64,000 bases of DNA from Flavobacterium panacis. Lineage in GTDB: Bacteria; Bacteroidota; Bacteroidia; Flavobacteriales; Flavobacteriaceae. The DNA lies in contig NZ_JANKMS010000002.1 of NCBI RefSeq assembly GCF_024649945.1, positions 124,001-188,000 of the forward strand, written 5' to 3'. A program made the translations under genes and the position numbers. Every line of letters begins with the position of its first letter. The stretch's first letter is position 1. Positions 7,900 to 17,033 of the stretch are shown one piece after another. The notes under the pieces are model-generated. The model searched no databases, was not told the DNA's origin, and saw only the letters and a program-made list of their open reading frames with translations.

Positions 7900-9360
7900 A
7901 TGGGTACAGAAATAAAACTCAAAGGTGACAAGGTCATCGAACAGATTCCTTCTATAAAAGACAAAGCTTTACGCATTAATTTAAACGAGAATATTTACGG
8001 AACATTTGCTGAAATTGGCGCTGGACAAGAGACAGTTAGACATTTTTTCAGATCTGGAGGTTCTTCGGGAACAATCGCAAAAGCAATGTCTGCCTATGAT
8101 AAAGATTTTAGTGACGCCGTTTACGGAGTTGAAAGCGACGGAAGATATGTTACGGAAGAACGTTTGAAAAAAATGCTGACTCATGAAGGTCAGATCATTG
8201 AAGAGCGTTTGAGCAGAGAAAAACATCCAACCAAACTTTTTTTCAGTTACGCCAATACGGTTGCCACAATAGATTTTGCCAAACAATTTAAAGGTCACGG
8301 ATGGGTTGGAATTCGATACCAAATTGAACCAGACGAAGCTTACAACGAAATTATTCTTCACATTCGTTTTAAAGAAACTGACGCGAGATTACAACAAGAA
8401 ACACTTGGTATTTTAGGAGTTAACTTAATTTACGGTGCTTTTTACAAATACAACGATCCAAAACGATTACTTCGTTATTTATACGATCACTTAGATAAAG
8501 ATCAATTAGAAATTGACACCATTAACTTTTCTGGACCTCGTTTTGCCGATGTTGACAATCGTTTAATGAGTTTGCAATTGGTTAAAAACGGAATGACAGA
8601 TGCCGTAATGTTTAATCCTGAAGGAAAAAACATTCTTCCTGCCGCTATTTTATACAAGAAAAACCTCTTGGCTTTAAGAGGAAGTTTCCGTCCAGTTACT
8701 AAGGTAAACATGGACATGTATGAGAAGTCATTAGAAATGTTTCTCAAAGAAAATAAGGTTGAAAAAAACAATACGCTTGTAGTTTTTGAAATCACACTTT
8801 CGAATTTACGTTCAGATGGTGAAATTGACGAGCGTGACTTTATGGACAGAGCCGAATTGCTTTGTTCTCTTGGTCAAACGGTAATGATTTCAAATTTCCA
8901 AGAATACTATAAAGTTGTTGAATATTTCGCTAATTATACGAAAGCCCGTATGGGATTGGCAATGGGAGTAAATAACCTTGTTGATATTTTTGACGAGAAA
9001 TACTACCGTCATTTAAGTGGTGGAATCCTAGAAGCTTTCGGAAAATTATTCTATCGTGATATGAAAGTATTCTTATATCCGATGTTAGACGAAGATGGCT
9101 CATTAATGAATTCTAACAACTTGAAAGTTCATCCTAGAATGAAAGAATTGTACAAATTCTTTAAATTCAACGGAAAAGTAGTCGATATTGAAGATTATGA
9201 TCCAAATATTCTGGATGTTTTCTCTAGAGAAGTTCTAAAAATGATCAGTCAAGGCAAACCTGGATGGGAACCAATGCTTCCTCCTGGAATTCCAGAAATT
9301 ATAAAAGAACACCATCTTTTTGGATATCATCCACAGAAAGAATTAGAACAAAACGCATAA
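7900..9360 (+). CDS. conserved 486-residue cytoplasmic protein of unknown function
   Basis: A protein of 486 residues without signal peptide or membrane segments. Distinctive parts are FAEIGAGQETVRHFFRSGG (36-54), SYANTVATIDFAKQF near 115, and a C-terminal MISQGKPGWEPMLPPGIP. The glycine-rich GAGQE stretch could suggest nucleotide binding, but I see no complete Walker or Rossmann motif, so I assign no function. I recall similar full-length proteins across Bacteroidota under inconsistent database names. It is a single-gene unit with its own -7 element and a strong terminator. Confidence 0.75.
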   Translation: MGTEIKLKGDKVIEQIPSIKDKALRINLNENIYGTFAEIGAGQETVRHFFRSGGSSGTIAKAMSAYDKDFSDAVYGVESDGRYVTEERLKKMLTHEGQIIEERLSREKHPTKLFFSYANTVATIDFAKQFKGHGWVGIRYQIEPDEAYNEIILHIRFKETDARLQQETLGILGVNLIYGAFYKYNDPKRLLRYLYDHLDKDQLEIDTINFSGPRFADVDNRLMSLQLVKNGMTDAVMFNPEGKNILPAAILYKKNLLALRGSFRPVTKVNMDMYEKSLEMFLKENKVEKNNTLVVFEITLSNLRSDGEIDERDFMDRAELLCSLGQTVMISNFQEYYKVVEYFANYTKARMGLAMGVNNLVDIFDEKYYRHLSGGILEAFGKLFYRDMKVFLYPMLDEDGSLMNSNNLKVHPRMKELYKFFKFNGKVVDIEDYDPNILDVFSREVLKMISQGKPGWEPMLPPGIPEIIKEHHLFGYHPQKELEQNA

Positions 9361-9362
9361 TA

Positions 9363-9393
9363 AAAAAAGTCCCATTGTTGGGACTTTTTTTTT
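9363..9393 (+). terminator. intrinsic terminator
   Basis: AAAAAAGTCCC (9363-9373), a 6-base loop, GGGACTTTTTT (9380-9390) and a T-run, starting two bases after the stop codon of the 486-residue protein gene. The A-rich left arm could make it work in both directions. Confidence 0.85.
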
Positions 9394-9461
9394 AGTATTC
9401 AGTATCAGTTTTCGGTCTCAGTGCAATACTTTGTACTTACCCAAGCTTTGTGTTGATTTTT

Positions 9462-9604
9462 TTAACGCAAAGGACGCTAAGTTTTTTTTGCCTGGGTTTA
9501 CGCTGAAAAACACAAAGATCGCAAAGCTGGATTTACACAAAGCTTTGCGATCTTTACGTTTTTGTAAAACTTAGCTTAGAAAAACTTAGCGCCCTTTGCG
9601 TTAA
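9462..9604. repeat. nested palindrome (AACGCAAAGGGCGCTAAG / AAAGATCGCAAAGCT)
   Basis: The outer arms are TTAACGCAAAGGACGCTAAG (9462-9481) and its near reverse complement ending CGCCCTTTGCGTTAA (to 9604). Nested inside is a perfect 15-base pair, AAAGATCGCAAAGCT (9514-9528) and AGCTTTGCGATCTTT (9541-9555). CAGTTTTC-type repeats flank it on both sides. The whole stretch between 9394 and 9656 is repeat and holds no gene. Confidence 0.75.
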
Positions 9605-9622
9605 AATATGCCCAATTCTAAG

Positions 9623-9658
9623 AACTGCGACTGAAAACTGCGACTGCGACTGAAAACT
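9623..9658. repeat. ACTGCGACTGAAAACT repeats overlapping the bcp stop
   Basis: Two tandem units of ACTGCGACTGAAAACT, separated by GCG, end inside the TAG stop codon of bcp (minus strand). A degenerate copy lies at about 9396-9421. Confidence 0.7.
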
Positions 9659-10109
9659 ATTTCAATATCTGCGCTGCGTGTTCTTTTGTTTTTACTTTTT
9701 CGATTACTTCTTCGATGATTCCTTTTTCATTGATTACGAAAGTGGTTCTATGAATACCGTCGTATTCTTTTCCCATGAATTTCTTTGGTCCCCAAACTCC
9801 AAAAGCATTGATTACCGATTTGTCTTCGTCGGCAATTAAAGGGAATGGCAGTTCGTATTTTTCTTTGAATTTTTCCTGTGCTTTCTGGCTATCGGCACTT
9901 ACACCTAGAAGTTCATAATTATTGGCTTGAAAACGGTGGTAATTATCTCTTAAATCGCAAGCTTCTGCCGTACAACCTGGCGTACTTGCTTTCGGATAAA
10001 AGAAAACTACTAATTTTTTTCCAGCATAATCGGCTAATTTATGTGTTTTTCCGTCTTGATCTACTCCTGAAAAATTTGGCGCTTTATCGCCTTCTTTTAA
10101 TGTTGTCAT
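9657..10109 (-). CDS. bcp: thioredoxin-dependent thiol peroxidase (peroxiredoxin Q / Bcp)
   Basis: A protein of 150 residues, the normal Bcp length. It reduces hydrogen peroxide and organic hydroperoxides using thioredoxin. The active-site block FYPKASTPGCTAEACDLRD has the peroxidatic C46 in TPGCT and a resolving C51 five residues later, as in the alpha2-type PrxQ enzymes. Cytoplasmic, no signal peptide. The final codon and stop overlap a dispersed CAGTCGCAG-type repeat that supplies the TAG. Upstream lies a stretch of AT-rich simple sequence and a structured element (10218-10360). Confidence 0.95.
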   Translation of the reverse strand: MTTLKEGDKAPNFSGVDQDGKTHKLADYAGKKLVVFFYPKASTPGCTAEACDLRDNYHRFQANNYELLGVSADSQKAQEKFKEKYELPFPLIADEDKSVINAFGVWGPKKFMGKEYDGIHRTTFVINEKGIIEEVIEKVKTKEHAAQILK

Positions 10110-10216
10110 CTTTTTTATTTTAGATTTCTGATATTAGATTTTAGATTGTTTCTTCTAACAAAGATAACTTATAACTCATAATTCATGACTTATTATTCCC
10201 AACTTCTTTTGCCCCA

Positions 10217-10350
10217 GATTGAAGTGAAAACCCCGGAATTGTGGTAGTTTACATTTTTTGTATTTAAAAAGCGACCAACGGAAGCTCTTTTAAATACTTA
10301 AAAATGTTACTACCACAATGAGGAGTTGTAACGGAAAGCTGGATTAGGCA
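10217..10350 (+). repeat. structured intergenic element with long hairpin
   Basis: CAGATTGAAGTGAAAACCCC is followed by a hairpin whose arms run from ATTGTGGTAGT (10238) to ACTACCACAAT (ending 10319), about 36 bases each with a few mismatches and an 11-base loop. After the hairpin comes GTTGTAACGGAAAGCTGGAT. From memory, elements with these same ends and a variable hairpin occur in other flavobacterial genomes; only one is in this window. It lies between divergent bcp and nth. Confidence 0.6.
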
Positions 10351-10395
10351 CATGATAAAAATTATACTATTTTTACAGACGCTAAAATCACCGAA

Positions 10396-11082
10396 ATGAA
10401 TAAAGAAGCTCGTGTACAATTTGTTATCGATAAATTAAAAGAACTCTATCCTACCATACCTGTCCCGCTTGATCATAAAGATCCTTATACACTTTTAATT
10501 GCGGTTTTATTATCTGCACAATGTACTGATGTGCGTGTGAACCAGATTACCCCGTTATTGTTTGCAAAAGCGGATAATCCATACGATATGGTTAAAATGT
10601 CGGTGGAAGAAATTAAGGAAATTATTCGTCCTTGCGGATTGTCACCAATGAAATCTAAAGGAATTCATGGTTTGTCTGAGATTTTGATTGAAAAACATAA
10701 CGGAGAAGTTCCTGAAAGTTTTGAAGCTTTAGAAGCTCTACCTGCCGTTGGTCATAAAACAGCAAGTGTTGTGATGTCTCAAGCTTTTGGCGTTCCTGCT
10801 TTTCCTGTTGATACGCATATTCACCGATTGATGTACAGATGGAATTTATCTAACGGAAAAAATGTTGCTCAAACTGAAAAAGATGCAAAAAGATTGTTCC
10901 CAAGAGAGTTATGGAACGATTTACATCTACAAATCATTTGGTACGGACGCGAATATTCTCCCGCAAGAGGCTGGAATCTGGAAAAAGATATTATCACCAA
11001 AACGGTTGGAAAAAAATCTCTTATTGAAGAAATGGAAAAAGTTTCAACTGTTGTAAAAAAAACTAAGACACAAAGCAAATAA
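10396..11082 (+). CDS. nth: endonuclease III lacking the iron-sulfur cluster cysteines
   Basis: A protein of 228 residues of the HhH-GPD DNA glycosylase/AP-lyase family, acting in base excision repair of oxidised pyrimidines. The helix-hairpin-helix LPAVGHKTASVVM holds the catalytic lysine K121. The catalytic aspartate D139 is in FPVDTHIHR. The start of the protein (LLIAVLLSAQCTD) is typical. After residue 185, where E. coli Nth has four cysteines binding [4Fe-4S], this protein reads YGREYSPARGWNLEKDI and contains no cysteine at all. It is therefore a clusterless variant. Catalytic residues are intact, so activity is expected. The terminator starts within the last codons. Confidence 0.9.
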   Translation: MNKEARVQFVIDKLKELYPTIPVPLDHKDPYTLLIAVLLSAQCTDVRVNQITPLLFAKADNPYDMVKMSVEEIKEIIRPCGLSPMKSKGIHGLSEILIEKHNGEVPESFEALEALPAVGHKTASVVMSQAFGVPAFPVDTHIHRLMYRWNLSNGKNVAQTEKDAKRLFPRELWNDLHLQIIWYGREYSPARGWNLEKDIITKTVGKKSLIEEMEKVSTVVKKTKTQSK

Positions 11083-11100
11083 TCTTTGTGCCTTTTTTTT
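11067..11100 (+). terminator. intrinsic terminator of nth
   Basis: CACAAAG (11069-11075) pairs with CTTTGTG (11084-11090), followed by CC and eight T. The nth stop codon lies in the loop. Confidence 0.7.
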
Positions 11101-11190
11101 ATGTGTCAATTTATCAATTAGAAAATTAGATAATCAATTGATTGGTCGCAAAATATCTAATTATCACATTTTCTAATTTTCTAATACTAT

Positions 11191-12255
11191 TTACCTTCCA
11201 GCTTTTAAGGTATTATATTCGTTTGTCATATCCAGCGACCTATAAACACCTAACAAAGTTTTCGTCGCATCTTCATTTTTAGGTTCTATAGCAAGCACTT
11301 TTTTCAGATATGGAATGGCACTTCTTGTAATATCATCTTTTTGGGCATTCAGCTTATCATATTTCTGCATTTCTGCTTTGGTAGTTCCTAATGCTGATAT
11401 TTCATCTGCTAAATCTTTTTTAATTTGTAATTTCAAATAAGCAAGATTGATATAGGCATCAATGTAATCTGGATTTAACTCTAAAACATAATTATAAGTC
11501 GCTTCTGCTTTTTGATAATCTTTTCTCTCCAGATAAGCAAAAGCTAAATTACTATTAACTTCAATCTTTTTAGAAGGAACAGATTCTGTTCTTGGTTTTT
11601 CATAAAATCCTTGCTGAATGGCAGATTCTCTAGCTTTTGGTGAAATAAAAACGTCTTCTTCTTTCGTTTTCTTATTGGTTGCATAATACAAAACACCTTT
11701 TCCAGAGAAATTAATCTTTTTCAATAACTCATAGTAGGTAACTGCAGCACCATAATCTTTTGCATTTATAGATGAGGCTGCAGCGTTTAATAAGTTCAAA
11801 GTATCCTTTTTGTCGAATAAGTATACTTTATAACTCTTGTCAGCACTTTCTTTGAATTTTCCGGTATTAAAATCAGCCATTGCTCCCTTAACAAGACCAG
11901 CTTTCATATCTTTTAAGGCCATATTAGCTTTAACAGTAGATTTAAATTTACCAGACTCATTTTCATACAAAAATACATCTTGGTAAGCTTGTGATGCCAA
12001 TGTAAAATTATTCGCAGCATCAACATTCTTTAAAGCTAAATCTTTTAAAACATTCCCTTTCAAGAAATAGTAATCAGATTTATCTTCGTCTGGGGCATTA
12101 AGGATAAGATATTCGGTTTTGGTTAAAATAGCTAAAGATTCTTCGCTTTTTCCTTTATCATACAAAGATTGCGCTTCTTTAATTCGGTCTTTTTGGGCAA
12201 ACGTGGTCATGCTTATTAATAATAAGCAGGATAGCATTCTAATGTTCTCTTTCAT
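11191..12255 (-). CDS. exported tetratricopeptide-repeat protein
   Basis: A protein of 354 residues with an N-terminal signal sequence (about 1-20, ending TFAQ) and several TPR-like helical repeats: AQSLYDKGKSEESLAIL near 28-44, SNLAFAYLERKDYQKAEATYNYVLELNPDYIDAYINLAYL near 235-275, and a C-terminal RSAIPYLKKVLAIEPKNEDA. These modules mediate protein contacts. No enzymatic motif is visible. Location is probably periplasmic. It stands alone, convergent with nth; the 108 bases between them include an AT-rich inverted repeat around ATTAGAAAATTAGATAA. Confidence 0.8.
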   Translation of the reverse strand: MKENIRMLSCLLLISMTTFAQKDRIKEAQSLYDKGKSEESLAILTKTEYLILNAPDEDKSDYYFLKGNVLKDLALKNVDAANNFTLASQAYQDVFLYENESGKFKSTVKANMALKDMKAGLVKGAMADFNTGKFKESADKSYKVYLFDKKDTLNLLNAAASSINAKDYGAAVTYYELLKKINFSGKGVLYYATNKKTKEEDVFISPKARESAIQQGFYEKPRTESVPSKKIEVNSNLAFAYLERKDYQKAEATYNYVLELNPDYIDAYINLAYLKLQIKKDLADEISALGTTKAEMQKYDKLNAQKDDITRSAIPYLKKVLAIEPKNEDATKTLLGVYRSLDMTNEYNTLKAGR

Positions 12256-12732
12256 TTTGCGGTTAAGTTTTGAGGTGGTTAAATGATTTTCTTTTATTCT
12301 TGAAGAATAGTTACGAAAGACAATTAAACTGGTTAAAAATTACTTTCTTAAACTATAATATCAGCAAAAGATATTTTCTGGTTCAAATACTTTTACTTAA
12401 AATCAAATAGACAAACTTAACAAAATAAGGTAGGGTAGTTTTTCTTCATAAATGATCTGATTTGGGTTAAATATTTAATTTTTAGTTTATTATTATTTAT
12501 TGTTAGAATTCGACAGAAACAAACCAATATGAAAAATATTCAATAAAAGCTTTTTTACTGAATAAAAAATTAGTTTTTAACTAAAATAAAATTAAAAATT
12601 AAACAAACACACAAAAACCAGTCAAAATATTAAATTTTAACAAAACTTATAAAAAAATGATATAAAAAACTTACGCAACAAAAATTTAACTGATTATTCT
12701 CTAAAGAAATAAATTAAGGAATATTTTTACAT
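12256..12732. other. AT-rich gene-free stretch upstream of the TPR gene
   Basis: About 480 very AT-rich bases. I see no open frame with gene-like codon use, no tRNA shape and no strong palindrome. It presumably holds the promoter of the minus-strand TPR gene, but I cannot place it. Confidence 0.5.
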
Positions 12733-12772
12733 AAAAAAAACTCACTATTTGTTTTATATACAAACAGTGAGC
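12733..12772 (-). terminator. intrinsic terminator after the sigma factor / 47-codon gene unit
   Basis: On the minus strand GCTCACTGTTTG pairs with CAAATAGTGAG (one mismatch) across a 9-base loop and is followed by eight T. It lies 66 bases past the stop of the small gene. Confidence 0.75.
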
Positions 12773-12837
12773 CTTTCAAACCAAAACGACCATTTGGTTC
12801 ATGTTTTAATAAACATCCGACAGGAGCAGTGGGCTGT

Positions 12838-12981
12838 TTAATTAGCTATAATCTCAAAGCTTTTGTCCTCAACTTTAACTACAGTCAAAGCTTGAGAGTA
12901 GTTTAAAAGAAAAGAAACAACTTCTTTATTAGGTTTAAGATTTTTAGAAGCTAATGCTTTTTTTGAGTAAATTTTCGCCAT
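12838..12981 (-). CDS. small 47-residue protein downstream of the sigma factor
   Basis: An ATG-started frame of 47 codons. It begins MAKIYSKKALASKNLKPNK, continues VVSFLLNYSQALTVVKVED, and ends with a TAA stop. The first half is basic and lysine-rich; a short amphipathic helix (FLLNYSQAL) follows. It lies 49 bases after the stop of the ECF sigma gene on the same strand, and a terminator follows it, so the two most likely form one transcript. I do not know its function. A link to sigma activity or a regulatory small protein is only an inference from position. Confidence 0.6.
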   Translation of the reverse strand: MAKIYSKKALASKNLKPNKEVVSFLLNYSQALTVVKVEDKSFEIIAN

Positions 12982-13030
12982 ACTATCAAATGTTTTATAT
13001 TAGTATAACGAGCTTATTACCAAAATAGTA

Positions 13031-13615
13031 TTAGTTGGTTAAAATAATTTGATGTTTGTCAATTATTTTTCTCAAATTCATTAATGCATAACGCATTCTT
13101 CCTAACGCGGTATTGATACTAACGCCTGTAATTTCTGAGATTTCTTTGAAGCTCATATCCTGATACATACGCATAACCAAAACTTCTTTTTGGTCCTCAG
13201 GTAATTCTTCGATAAGCTTTTTCAAATCGACTTCGACTTGATCTACTATCATTTTACCTTCTATAGTTAGTGCGTCATCTGACATGATAGAAAAAATCGA
13301 AAATTCTTCGGTTTCTCTATACATTGGCATTTTTTTAGTTTTGCGAAAATGATCTACGATCAAATTGTGCGAAATACGCATTACCCAAGGCAAAAATTTA
13401 CCTTCTTCGTTGTACGAATTGCTTTTTAAAGTTTTAATAACTTTAATAAATGTATCCTGGAAAATATCATTTGAAATATCTCTATCAGCAATCTTAGAAT
13501 ATATGAAACCATATATTTTAGATTCGTGCCTTTTTATTAATGTTGCCAAAGCAGCTTCATTGCCGTCAACATAATTTTTCACTAATAGAGCATCTGGAGT
13601 ATGCAGATCAGCCAT
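13031..13615 (-). CDS. ECF-type RNA polymerase sigma-70 factor
   Basis: A protein of 194 residues with sigma region 2 (DIFQDTFIKVIKTL near 50-63, then GKFLPWVMRISHNLIVDHFRK) and region 4 (LPEDQKEVLVMRMYQDMSFKEISEITGVSINTALGRMRYAL), the full set for an ECF sigma factor. No anti-sigma gene is adjacent; instead a 47-codon gene follows. The promoters it reads cannot be told from this window. Its own upstream region is a 540-base gap shared with divergent uvrA. The family is certain; the physiological role is not. Confidence 0.9.
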   Translation of the reverse strand: MADLHTPDALLVKNYVDGNEAALATLIKRHESKIYGFIYSKIADRDISNDIFQDTFIKVIKTLKSNSYNEEGKFLPWVMRISHNLIVDHFRKTKKMPMYRETEEFSIFSIMSDDALTIEGKMIVDQVEVDLKKLIEELPEDQKEVLVMRMYQDMSFKEISEITGVSINTALGRMRYALMNLRKIIDKHQIILTN

Positions 13616-14131
13616 AATTCTACTTTTTTAGTTCTAATTTTAAAATTTGGAGTAATTTTTCTAAAAAGTAGTTTTTTTATATAGGCGAATCTTTTTTTTT
13701 GAGTTGTGTTAATATTGCGACCAAATTTAACAAATAAATGTTTTAGAAAGCAAATAAATTTGCTAATAATTAAGAAAAAAACATTTATTAAAGTAAAGTA
13801 AACTTAGATTTTACATAGAAAATGCTAACAATATCTACAATGAAATTAGCAAAATCCCTTTAAAAATAAGCTTTCAAACCTTAAATTTGATCTTTAAATG
13901 ATTCAAGTCATCCTTAAATCTGGATTTAAATTACAATTTTTTCTTCACTAATTTTATTTTTCTGACGTAATTATTTTTCTTGATTGCTTCTATTTTACTT
14001 TTATTCTTTTAAAATCAGGATAAAGTTTTACAAAATTTCTGTTCGAAAACCACTTTCCAACTTGTTGTTTTTATGATAAAATAGTTAAAATTTGGAACTA
14101 TATCCTTAACAGAATCCAATTCAAAATTGAT
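13616..14131. other. AT-rich divergent intergenic region, sigma factor / uvrA
   Basis: About 515 bases with no open frame that looks coding. It should carry the promoters of both divergent genes. The only recognisable element is the uvrA -7 box at its right end; short runs such as TTTTTTTT near 13684 are simple sequence. Confidence 0.5.
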
Positions 14132-14139
14132 TACTTTTG
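14132..14139 (+). promoter_or_regulatory. candidate -7 element of uvrA
   Basis: TACTTTTG fits TAnnTTTG. It lies 17 bases before the ATG at 14157, and downstream of an alternative ATG at 14127, which argues for the later start. The -33 element is weak (TTA near 14106). Confidence 0.5.
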
Positions 14140-14156
14140 TAAAAACCGACATTTTT

Positions 14157-16952
14157 ATGCAAATTGATCTTTCTACGATAGACCCAAAATCAAATATTAT
14201 AATAAAAGGAGCACAAGTACATAACTTAAAAAATGTAGATGTTGTGATCCCCAGAAATAAACTTGTTGTTATAACCGGACTTTCAGGATCTGGAAAATCA
14301 AGTTTAGCATTTGATACTTTATATGCCGAAGGACAAAGACGTTATGTAGAAAGTTTATCTTCTTATGCCCGTCAGTTTTTAGGCCGTTTAGACAAACCTA
14401 AAGTTGAATACATTAAAGGAATTGCTCCCGCTATTGCAATTGAACAAAAAGTAAATACAACCAATGCTCGTTCTACTGTTGGAACATCAACGGAGATTTA
14501 CGATTATATGAAGCTTTTGTATGCCAGAATTGGTCGTACCTACTCTCCTGTTTCCGGACAGGAAGTCAAAAAGAACACTGTTACAGATGTTGTTGCAGAC
14601 GTTAAAAGCCTGCCAATTGACAGCAAATGGCTTCTACTCGCTCCTATTCATCTTGAAGAAGGAAGACAATTAGAAGATAAATTAAAAGTACTTCTTCAAC
14701 AAGGATTTGCACGTATTCTGGTTGACAATGAAATGATTCGTTTAGATGAATTTTCAGCTTCAGACTTACATCAATTTGACAATAAAGATATCTTATTGAT
14801 TATCGATCGTATTGTTGTAAAAGAGGAAGAAGAATTCTTTAATCGACTTGCAGATTCTGTTCAGACAGCATTTTTTGAAGGAAAAGGAATTTGTTATCTA
14901 CAGGAATTAAATGCTGAGAAAAGATTTTCGTATTCAAACAACTTTGAATTAGATGGAATTACTTTCTTAGAACCAAACGTTCACTTATTTAGCTTTAACA
15001 ATCCTTACGGCGCTTGTCCTGTTTGTGAAGGATATGGAAATATTATCGGGATTGATGCTGATTTAGTCGTTCCAAATACTTCTTTATCTGTTTTTGAAAG
15101 TGCTATTTATCCGTGGCGCGGCGATAGTATGAGCTGGTATAAAGACGAATTGGTTAAACACGCTTATAAATTTGACTTTCCAATTCACAAACCATATTTT
15201 CAATTAACAGAAGAACAAAAAGATTTAATCTGGACTGGAAATCAATATTTTCAGGGATTGAATGATTTCTTTAGAGAATTAGAAGAAAAAAATTATAAGA
15301 TTCAAAATCGTGTTATGCTTTCTCGTTATAGAGGAAAAACAAAATGTCATGTCTGTAAAGGCAAACGTCTACGCGAAGAAGCATCTTATGTAAAAATAAA
15401 TGGAAAAACAGTTTCCGACCTAGTTGATCTTCCAATAAAACATTTGGTTACTTTCTTTAAAAACATCGAATTGAATGTTTATGAGCAACAGATTGCCAAA
15501 CGTTTGATGGTTGAAATCAACAACCGTTTATCTTTTTTAACCGAAGTAGGATTAGATTATCTGACTCTAAATAGAAATTCCGCAACACTTTCGGGAGGTG
15601 AATCACAGCGTATCAATCTTGCTACTTCTCTTGGAAGTAGTTTAGTTGGATCCATGTATATTTTGGATGAACCTAGTATTGGTCTACATCCTAAAGATTC
15701 GGAAAGACTGATTAAAGTATTACTTTCTCTTCGTGATTTAGGAAATACCGTAATTGTAGTGGAGCATGACGAAGATATTATGAAAGCTGCCGATATGATT
15801 ATTGATATAGGTCCTGAAGCCGGAACTTTTGGAGGAAAACTTGTTGCTCAGGGAACTTATGATGAAATCTTGAAATCAGATTCTCTAACAGCTCAATATC
15901 TTAATGGAAATCTGGAAATTGCTGTTCCTAAAAGAAGAAGAAAGTTTAAAAACCATATTGATATTGTAGGTGCACGCGAAAACAATTTAAAGAATATTAA
16001 TGTTACTTTTCCTCTCGATGTCCTAACTGTCGTTACGGGTGTTTCTGGAAGTGGAAAAAGTACTTTGATCAAAAAAATTCTGTTTCCTGCCATGCAGAAA
16101 AAACTGGAAAGTGCCTCTGAAAAAGCTGGACAATTCAGTGAATTAAAAGGTTCGTTCTCTCAAATCAAACATATCGAATATGTTGATCAGAATCCGATTG
16201 GTAGAAGTTCGAGATCAAATCCTGTAACGTATATCAAAGCGTATGACGATATTCGTGATTTATATGCAAAAGAGAAATTATCCAAAATAAGAGGTTATCA
16301 AGCCAAACATTTTTCTTTTAACGTTGATGGTGGCCGATGCGAAACTTGTAAAGGAGAAGGGTCTATAAATGTCGAAATGGTCTTTATGGCCGATGTTTCG
16401 CTTCCTTGCGAAACTTGTGGTGGAAAAAGATTCAAAAAAGAGATTTTAGAAGTTACTTTTGACAATCAAAATATCAATGATGTTTTGACTATGACCATTG
16501 ATGATGCAATTGCTTTTTTTGAAAAAAACAAACAAGCTAAAATTACTCAAAAACTACAACCGCTTCAGGATGTTGGACTAGGATATGTTCAGTTAGGACA
16601 ATCTTCTTCCACTCTTTCTGGTGGTGAAGCACAACGTATTAAACTGGCTTCATTTTTAGTAAAAGGAGCCACAAAAGACAAAGCATTATTTGTGTTTGAT
16701 GAACCAACAACGGGACTTCATTTTCATGATATAAAAAAGCTTCTTGCTTCTTTTGATGCTTTAATAGAAAAAGGACATTCTATTATCGTAATTGAACACA
16801 ATCTGGATTTAATAAAATGTGCCGACTGGATTTTGGATTTAGGTCCCGAAGGAGGAGAAAACGGAGGACATTTATTAGCTTCGGGAACTCCTGAAGATAT
16901 TGTAAAAGTAAAAGAATCTGTAACTGGCGTTTATTTAAAAGACAAATTATAA
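14157..16952 (+). CDS. uvrA: excinuclease ABC subunit UvrA
   Basis: A protein of 931 residues, close to the usual UvrA length of about 940. It is the damage-sensing ATPase of nucleotide excision repair. It has two ABC modules: Walker A GLSGSGKS (41-48) and a second GVSGSGKST in the C-terminal half, each with an LSGGE signature and a DEP Walker B. The zinc-binding cysteines are visible as [17 protein letters not shown] and the paired CETCKGEG / [10 protein letters not shown] chose the ATG at 14157 because the only promoter-like box overlaps the earlier ATG at 14127 and because the protein then begins [10 protein letters not shown], as in relatives. Single-gene unit with a strong terminator. 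Confidence 0.96.
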   Translation: MQIDLSTIDPKSNIIIKGAQVHNLKNVDVVIPRNKLVVITGLSGSGKSSLAFDTLYAEGQRRYVESLSSYARQFLGRLDKPKVEYIKGIAPAIAIEQKVNTTNARSTVGTSTEIYDYMKLLYARIGRTYSPVSGQEVKKNTVTDVVADVKSLPIDSKWLLLAPIHLEEGRQLEDKLKVLLQQGFARILVDNEMIRLDEFSASDLHQFDNKDILLIIDRIVVKEEEEFFNRLADSVQTAFFEGKGICYLQELNAEKRFSYSNNFELDGITFLEPNVHLFSFNNPYGACPVCEGYGNIIGIDADLVVPNTSLSVFESAIYPWRGDSMSWYKDELVKHAYKFDFPIHKPYFQLTEEQKDLIWTGNQYFQGLNDFFRELEEKNYKIQNRVMLSRYRGKTKCHVCKGKRLREEASYVKINGKTVSDLVDLPIKHLVTFFKNIELNVYEQQIAKRLMVEINNRLSFLTEVGLDYLTLNRNSATLSGGESQRINLATSLGSSLVGSMYILDEPSIGLHPKDSERLIKVLLSLRDLGNTVIVVEHDEDIMKAADMIIDIGPEAGTFGGKLVAQGTYDEILKSDSLTAQYLNGNLEIAVPKRRRKFKNHIDIVGARENNLKNINVTFPLDVLTVVTGVSGSGKSTLIKKILFPAMQKKLESASEKAGQFSELKGSFSQIKHIEYVDQNPIGRSSRSNPVTYIKAYDDIRDLYAKEKLSKIRGYQAKHFSFNVDGGRCETCKGEGSINVEMVFMADVSLPCETCGGKRFKKEILEVTFDNQNINDVLTMTIDDAIAFFEKNKQAKITQKLQPLQDVGLGYVQLGQSSSTLSGGEAQRIKLASFLVKGATKDKALFVFDEPTTGLHFHDIKKLLASFDALIEKGHSIIVIEHNLDLIKCADWILDLGPEGGENGGHLLASGTPEDIVKVKESVTGVYLKDKL

Positions 16953-16967
16953 AAAGTATTTTATAAT

Positions 16968-17012
16968 AAAGCCCTAAATACAATTGATTAGTTTGTATTT
17001 AGGGCTTTTTTA
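16968..17012. terminator. bidirectional intrinsic terminator between uvrA and a convergent gene
   Basis: AAAGCCCTAAATACAA (16968-16983) and TTGTATTTAGGGCTTT (16993-17008) form a perfect 16-base stem with a T-run on the + strand. It can serve uvrA and the minus-strand gene at 17034-17333. Confidence 0.85.
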
Positions 17013-17033
17013 TTTTATTTCTCTTTTAATGTT

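Noticed and set aside
9396-9421. Degenerate CAGTATCAGTTTTCGGTCTCAG as a regulatory site.
   Set aside because: It lies after a terminator and matches the dispersed repeat family with mismatches.
10217-10350. A tRNA or riboswitch upstream of nth.
   Set aside because: No cloverleaf or anticodon arm, and the main hairpin arms are far too long. No known riboswitch core is seen.
14127-14156. A ten-residue N-terminal extension of UvrA from the ATG at 14127.
   Set aside because: The extension is not typical for UvrA and overlaps the only -7-like box; the ATG at 14157 is better.
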